Below are positions 16,201-18,850 of a DNA stretch of 18,850 nt, piece after piece. Made by a program: the position numbers and the translations under genes. The stretch is from Alphaproteobacteria bacterium (GTDB taxonomy: Bacteria > Pseudomonadota > Alphaproteobacteria > SHVP01). The notes under the pieces are model-generated. The model ran no database searches and was not told the origin of the DNA. It saw only the letters and a list, made by a program, of their open reading frames with translations. Numbering within the stretch: position 1 is the first letter of the stretch; each line of letters opens with the position of its first letter. Location: positions 1-18,850 of the forward strand of contig SHVP01000047.1 of NCBI GenBank assembly GCA_009694165.1. The letters are read 5' to 3'.

Positions 16201-16905
16201 CTAGATCAGTCCCAAGCCGCGAAAGCTCGCGTGGCGGTCGCGGCCGATGACCAGGTGGTGGTGCACGGCAATGCCGAGCGTCTTGGCCGCCGCTTCGACT
16301 TCGCGGGTCATGGCGATGTCGGCTGGCGAGGGGGTCGCATCGCCGCTCGGGTGGTTGCGCACCAGGATGATTGCCGTTGCCCCCAGTTCGAGCGCGCGCT
16401 TGACCACCTCGCGCGGGTAGACCGGCGCGTGATCGACGGTGCCCTGCTGCTGGACCTCCTCGGCAATGAGGCCGTTCTTGCGATCGAGGAACAGCACGCG
16501 GAACGATTCGTTGGCGTCGAAGGCCATGCCGGCGCGGGAATGCTCGACCACCACCTGCCAGGAGCCCATCACCGGCCGGCCGATCAGGCGCCGACGCGAC
16601 AGGTGCAGGGCCGCGGCCTCGATCGACTTGAGCACGGCCACGGCGGCATCGCCGCCGCCCTTGACCTCGCGCAGCCGTTCGGGCGGCGCGGCGATGACTT
16701 CGGCGAAGCTGCCGAAGGTGGTGATCAGGTCCTTCGCCAGCGGCTTGGTATCGCCGCGCGGAAAGGCGTGGAAGAGGATTAATTCCAGAAGCTCGTAATC
16801 GGGCAGGGTCTCGGCGCGGCCGGCGAGAAAGCGGTCGCGCAGGCGGCCACGGTGCCCCTCGCCGCCGTGGCGGCGCTTACCGGCGTCGGCGCGGCCCCGC
16901 GGCAT
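16201..16905 (-). CDS. radC: RadC/DUF2466-family JAB-domain protein with altered metal motif
   Basis: 234 residues: an N-terminal helix-hairpin-helix-like part (ELLELILFHAFPRGDTKPLAKDL, about 38-60) followed by a JAB/MPN domain. The biochemical role of RadC is unsettled; an early link with DNA repair was withdrawn for E. coli. The metal motif normally reads His-Asn-His-Pro-Ser-Gly with a later Ser and Asp; here it is R183-N184-H185-P-S-G, with S193 and D196 kept. The codon is CGC, one base from CAC. This may lower or remove metalloprotease-type activity. ATG 16905 is 6 bp after the map stop, so it is part of the sfsA-map-radC operon. Its last 25 bp, apart from the final base and stop, form the right-hand direct repeat. 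Confidence 0.9.
   Translation of the reverse strand: MPRGRADAGKRRHGGEGHRGRLRDRFLAGRAETLPDYELLELILFHAFPRGDTKPLAKDLITTFGSFAEVIAAPPERLREVKGGGDAAVAVLKSIEAAALHLSRRRLIGRPVMGSWQVVVEHSRAGMAFDANESFRVLFLDRKNGLIAEEVQQQGTVDHAPVYPREVVKRALELGATAIILVRNHPSGDATPSPADIAMTREVEAAAKTLGIAVHHHLVIGRDRHASFRGLGLI
16205..16229. repeat. Right copy of 25-bp direct repeat (end of intact radC)
   Basis: Identical to 15203-15227. It encodes the last residues of the full-length RadC; the final base of the Ile codon and the TAG stop (16203-16201) lie just outside the repeat, on the cassette side. Confidence 0.95.
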
Positions 16906-16911
16906 CGCCGA

Positions 16912-17733
16912 TCAGCGAAAGGGAGGGCGGTGTAAGCCGGCGGGCGAAGTGGTGAAGATTTCGTAGCCGGTCGCGGTCACGCCGACCGAGTGTTCGAATT
17001 GCGCCGACAGGGAACGGTCCTTGGTGACGGCGGTCCAGCCGTCCTGCAGCAGTTTTACCTGCCACTTGCCGAGATTGATCATCGGCTCGACGGTGAAGAA
17101 CATGCCGGGCCGCAGTTCGACGCCGGTGCCCGGCGCGCCGTAGTGCAGGATGTTGGGCGCGTCGTGGAAAATCTGGCCGAGGCCGTGGCCGCAGAAGTCA
17201 CGCACCACCGAGCAGCGTTGTCCTTCAGCGTAACTTTGGATGGCATGGCCGATGTCGCCGGTGGTCGCGCCCGGTTTGATCTGTTCGATGCCGCGCATCA
17301 TCGCTTCGTAGGTGACGTCCGACAGGCGGTGCGCCTTCAACGGCACCTTGCCGACGAAATACATGCGGCTGGTGTCGCCGTGCCAACCGTCGATGATGAC
17401 GGTGACGTCGATGTTGAGGACGTCGCCCTCCTCGAGCACCTTGGGGCCGGGAATACCGTGACAGACGACGTGATTGACCGAGGTGCAGATCGATTTCGGA
17501 AAGCCGCGATAGTTGAGGGGCGCCGGGACGGCGCCGCGCGCTACGATGAAGTCGTGACAGAGTTCGTCGAGCCGGGCGGTGGTCACGCCGGGTTCGACGA
17601 AGGGCGCGATGTAGTCGAGCGTCTCGGCCGCGAGGCGGCCGGCGATGCGCATGCCGTCGAACAGCGGCGCCGGGTGCAGCTTGATGACGCCGCTGTTGCG
17701 GCCGGGCGAGTCGGTGACGTCGGCGTAGACCAT
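16912..17733 (-). CDS. map: Methionine aminopeptidase, type I
   Basis: Removes the initiator methionine from new proteins in the cytoplasm; two-metal pita-bread fold, 273 residues. All five metal ligands are present: D109 in NIDVTV, D120 in HGDTSR, H183 in GHGLGQ, E216 in TVEPM and E247 in FEHSV. The substrate-site H92 in CHGIPG is also kept. The N-terminus is about 15-20 residues longer than the E. coli enzyme, without zinc-finger cysteines. AGGAAC lies about 6 bp before ATG 17733. It sits 12 bp after sfsA and 6 bp before radC on the same strand. Confidence 0.97.
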   Translation of the reverse strand: MVYADVTDSPGRNSGVIKLHPAPLFDGMRIAGRLAAETLDYIAPFVEPGVTTARLDELCHDFIVARGAVPAPLNYRGFPKSICTSVNHVVCHGIPGPKVLEEGDVLNIDVTVIIDGWHGDTSRMYFVGKVPLKAHRLSDVTYEAMMRGIEQIKPGATTGDIGHAIQSYAEGQRCSVVRDFCGHGLGQIFHDAPNILHYGAPGTGVELRPGMFFTVEPMINLGKWQVKLLQDGWTAVTKDRSLSAQFEHSVGVTATGYEIFTTSPAGLHRPPFR

Positions 17734-17745
17734 GGGCGTTCCTGG

Positions 17746-18459
17746 TTAGGCGACCCGGGCTAAAGAGCGGTTAACGACGATGGCCTGGGGCGACATGGCG
17801 CAACCGTAGCACAGGACCTCGACCCCTGCCGCGACCGCCCGATGCAGGGCCAGGGCATAGGCCGGATCGATATCGGCGGCGACCGCAAAGCGGGAGCAAT
17901 CGGGCCGTTGGACGATGTAGAGCATCACCGCCCGCCCGCCGCCGGCCACGATCTTGGCCAGTTCCGCCAGGTGCTTGGCGCCGCGCTCGGTGACCGCGTC
18001 GGGGAATTCGGCCAGGCCCGGCTGCCGGCGCAGATGCACGTTCTTGACCTCGACATAGCAGGCGGCGCGCGCCGGGTCCTCGAGCAGCAGATCGACGCGC
18101 GAGCCGGTGCCATACTTCACCTCCCGCCGACGCACCGGGTAGCCGGCGAGCTCGGCGATGGCGCCCGCGGCGATAGCTTCCTCGGCCAGGCGGTTGGGGT
18201 GCAGCGGGTTGATGCCGACCAGGCAGTCCGGCCCGGCGGTTGGATCCTCGATCAGCTCCCAGGTGTGGCGCAGTTTGCGCTTCGGGTTCTCCGCCGGCGA
18301 TAGCCACACCCGCCAACCCGGCTCGGCGACGCCCAGCATGCTGCCGGTATTGGGGCAGTGCGCCGTTACCAGCGAACCGTCGGCGAGGCGGACATCGGCG
18401 AAGAACCGCTGGTAGCGACGAACCAGGGTGCCGGCGATCAACGGTCGCGGGAACTGCAT
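17746..18459 (-). CDS. sfsA: SfsA-family protein (sugar fermentation stimulation protein A)
   Basis: 237-residue protein of the SfsA family: an N-terminal OB-like domain followed by a nuclease-like fold related to PD-(D/E)XK enzymes. Seen: AHCPNTGSMLG (33-43), the RKLRHTWELI segment, GINPLHPNRLAEEAI, GSRVDLLLED, and YVEVKNVHL, where the D, E and K fit the nuclease core; FPDAVTERGAKHLAEL follows. The cellular role is poorly defined; the name comes from increased maltose use in E. coli. It is 12 bp before map and 7 bp after the TIR-domain gene. Confidence 0.94.
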   Translation of the reverse strand: MQFPRPLIAGTLVRRYQRFFADVRLADGSLVTAHCPNTGSMLGVAEPGWRVWLSPAENPKRKLRHTWELIEDPTAGPDCLVGINPLHPNRLAEEAIAAGAIAELAGYPVRRREVKYGTGSRVDLLLEDPARAACYVEVKNVHLRRQPGLAEFPDAVTERGAKHLAELAKIVAGGGRAVMLYIVQRPDCSRFAVAADIDPAYALALHRAVAAGVEVLCYGCAMSPQAIVVNRSLARVA

Positions 18460-18466
18460 GCGATGG

Positions 18467-18850
18467 TTACCCCAGGCGGCGCATCGCTGCGTCCAGCTTG
18501 CTGGGAAAGTTATCGCTGCGGGCGTCGAGCAACTGGTACTGCTGCAGCGGCATCCGCAGTCCGTGCACCAGGCTGACGTTTTCCAGCAGCACGCCGAGGA
18601 TCGGCTTGTCGACGGCGTCGGCGAACTTGACCTCGCGGCGGCAATATTTCGATTCGATCGTCGCCTGGCTGAGGAACGACACCAGCGCCCGGCAATTGGC
18701 GATTTTCTCTTCGAGCACTTCGTCCCACTCGCTGCCGCCGGGAATGCCCTGATCGATCCACACTTCCTGGCCGGCCTCGCGCAGCAGCGCCAGCATGGGG
18801 GCGATGCGGTCGAGGTCCTCGCGCTTATAGCTAACGAACAGATAGGGCCC
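18467..18850 (-). CDS. TIR-domain protein (5' end outside window)
   Basis: The frame is open to the window edge, giving 127 C-terminal residues that form nearly one complete TIR domain. Seen from the edge: PYLFVSYKREDLDRIAPML (box 1 strand and loop), GQEVWIDQGIPGGSEWDEVLEEKIANCRALVSFLSQ (BB-loop region and following helix and strand), then SKYCRREVKFA, where E corresponds to the catalytic Glu of TIR NADases, and KPILGVLLENV. The internal ATG 18796 falls inside box 1 and is not the start. Bacterial TIR domains cleave NAD+ or make cyclic ADP-ribose signals, often in anti-phage defence, but others are scaffolds. Only 7 bp separate it from sfsA, so it appears to lead or belong to the sfsA-map-radC operon. 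Any N-terminal partner domain is out of view. Confidence 0.85.
   Translation of the reverse strand, partial: GPYLFVSYKREDLDRIAPMLALLREAGQEVWIDQGIPGGSEWDEVLEEKIANCRALVSFLSQATIESKYCRREVKFADAVDKPILGVLLENVSLVHGLRMPLQQYQLLDARSDNFPSKLDAAMRRLG

Larger units (their letters stand above)
15203..16229. mobile_element. Putative integrated cassette at the 3' end of radC (hxlR-type regulator plus GFA gene)
   Basis: A 1,027-bp segment, counting both 25-bp copies, is bounded by direct repeats formed from the radC 3' end. Both junctions keep the radC frame through Ile and a stop (TAA on the left, TAG on the right), the pattern expected when an element integrates at a gene's 3' end and restores it. The cargo is one regulator and one zinc protein, divergently arranged. 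No integrase, transposase or terminal inverted repeat is visible. The stretch around 15590-15730 is visibly richer in A and T than its surroundings. It may be a remnant or a minimal element mobilised in trans; replication slippage or recombination between radC copies are alternatives. Confidence 0.6.

Noticed and set aside
15203..16229. Insertion sequence or composite transposon
   Set aside because: No transposase, no terminal inverted repeats, and the flanking repeat is far longer than a usual IS target duplication.

Overview
The window is a GC-rich, densely coded stretch of chromosome from an alphaproteobacterium, most likely of the Rhodospirillales type. This rests on gene content rather than any search: the small-PurL purine pathway with separate PurS and PurQ, a monothiol CGFS glutaredoxin next to BolA, a DUF1476 (ATP synthase zeta-subunit-like) gene beside purC, and the sfsA-map-radC order. 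Codon use strongly prefers G or C at third positions, so many long antisense reading frames exist and were ignored.

Layout. Positions 1-3738 (+): the C-terminal part of a NAD+ synthetase (nadE), cysS, a TrmJ-type tRNA 2'-O-methyltransferase, and rpsD (30S protein S4) with its own probable promoter. A bidirectional terminator at 3753-3793 separates rpsD from a minus-strand run read as purC-purS-purQ-purL-bolA-grxD (8476 down to 3811). Divergent from purC is the zeta-subunit-like gene, which overlaps the convergent purB by 26 bp. Together purB, purC, purS, purQ and purL supply five proteins of IMP/AMP synthesis.

Positions 10552-15167 are accessory in character: a secreted VWA-domain protein (DUF1194), an alpha/beta-hydrolase-fold protein with no recognisable catalytic triad, two tandem NTF2-like paralogues translationally coupled to a TauD/TfdA-type Fe(II)/2-oxoglutarate dioxygenase, a TIM-barrel glycosidase-like protein, and a 56-residue two-segment membrane protein too short for usual ORF cut-offs.

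Positions 16201-18850 (-) hold a tight operon: a TIR-domain protein running off the window edge, sfsA, map and radC. Between radC and the small membrane protein lies a roughly 1-kb segment (hxlR-type regulator and a divergent GFA-family zinc protein) bounded by an exact 25-bp direct repeat, 15203-15227 and 16205-16229. The repeat is the 3' end of radC, and both copies continue in the radC frame to Ile plus a stop codon. This looks like a minimal integrated gene cassette with no recombinase of its own and is the most notable feature here. The RadC encoded next to it has Arg in place of the first histidine of its His-Asn-His metal motif. Other oddities are a cysS whose only plausible start is CTG, and a 16-bp perfect palindrome at the start of the hxlR-type gene.
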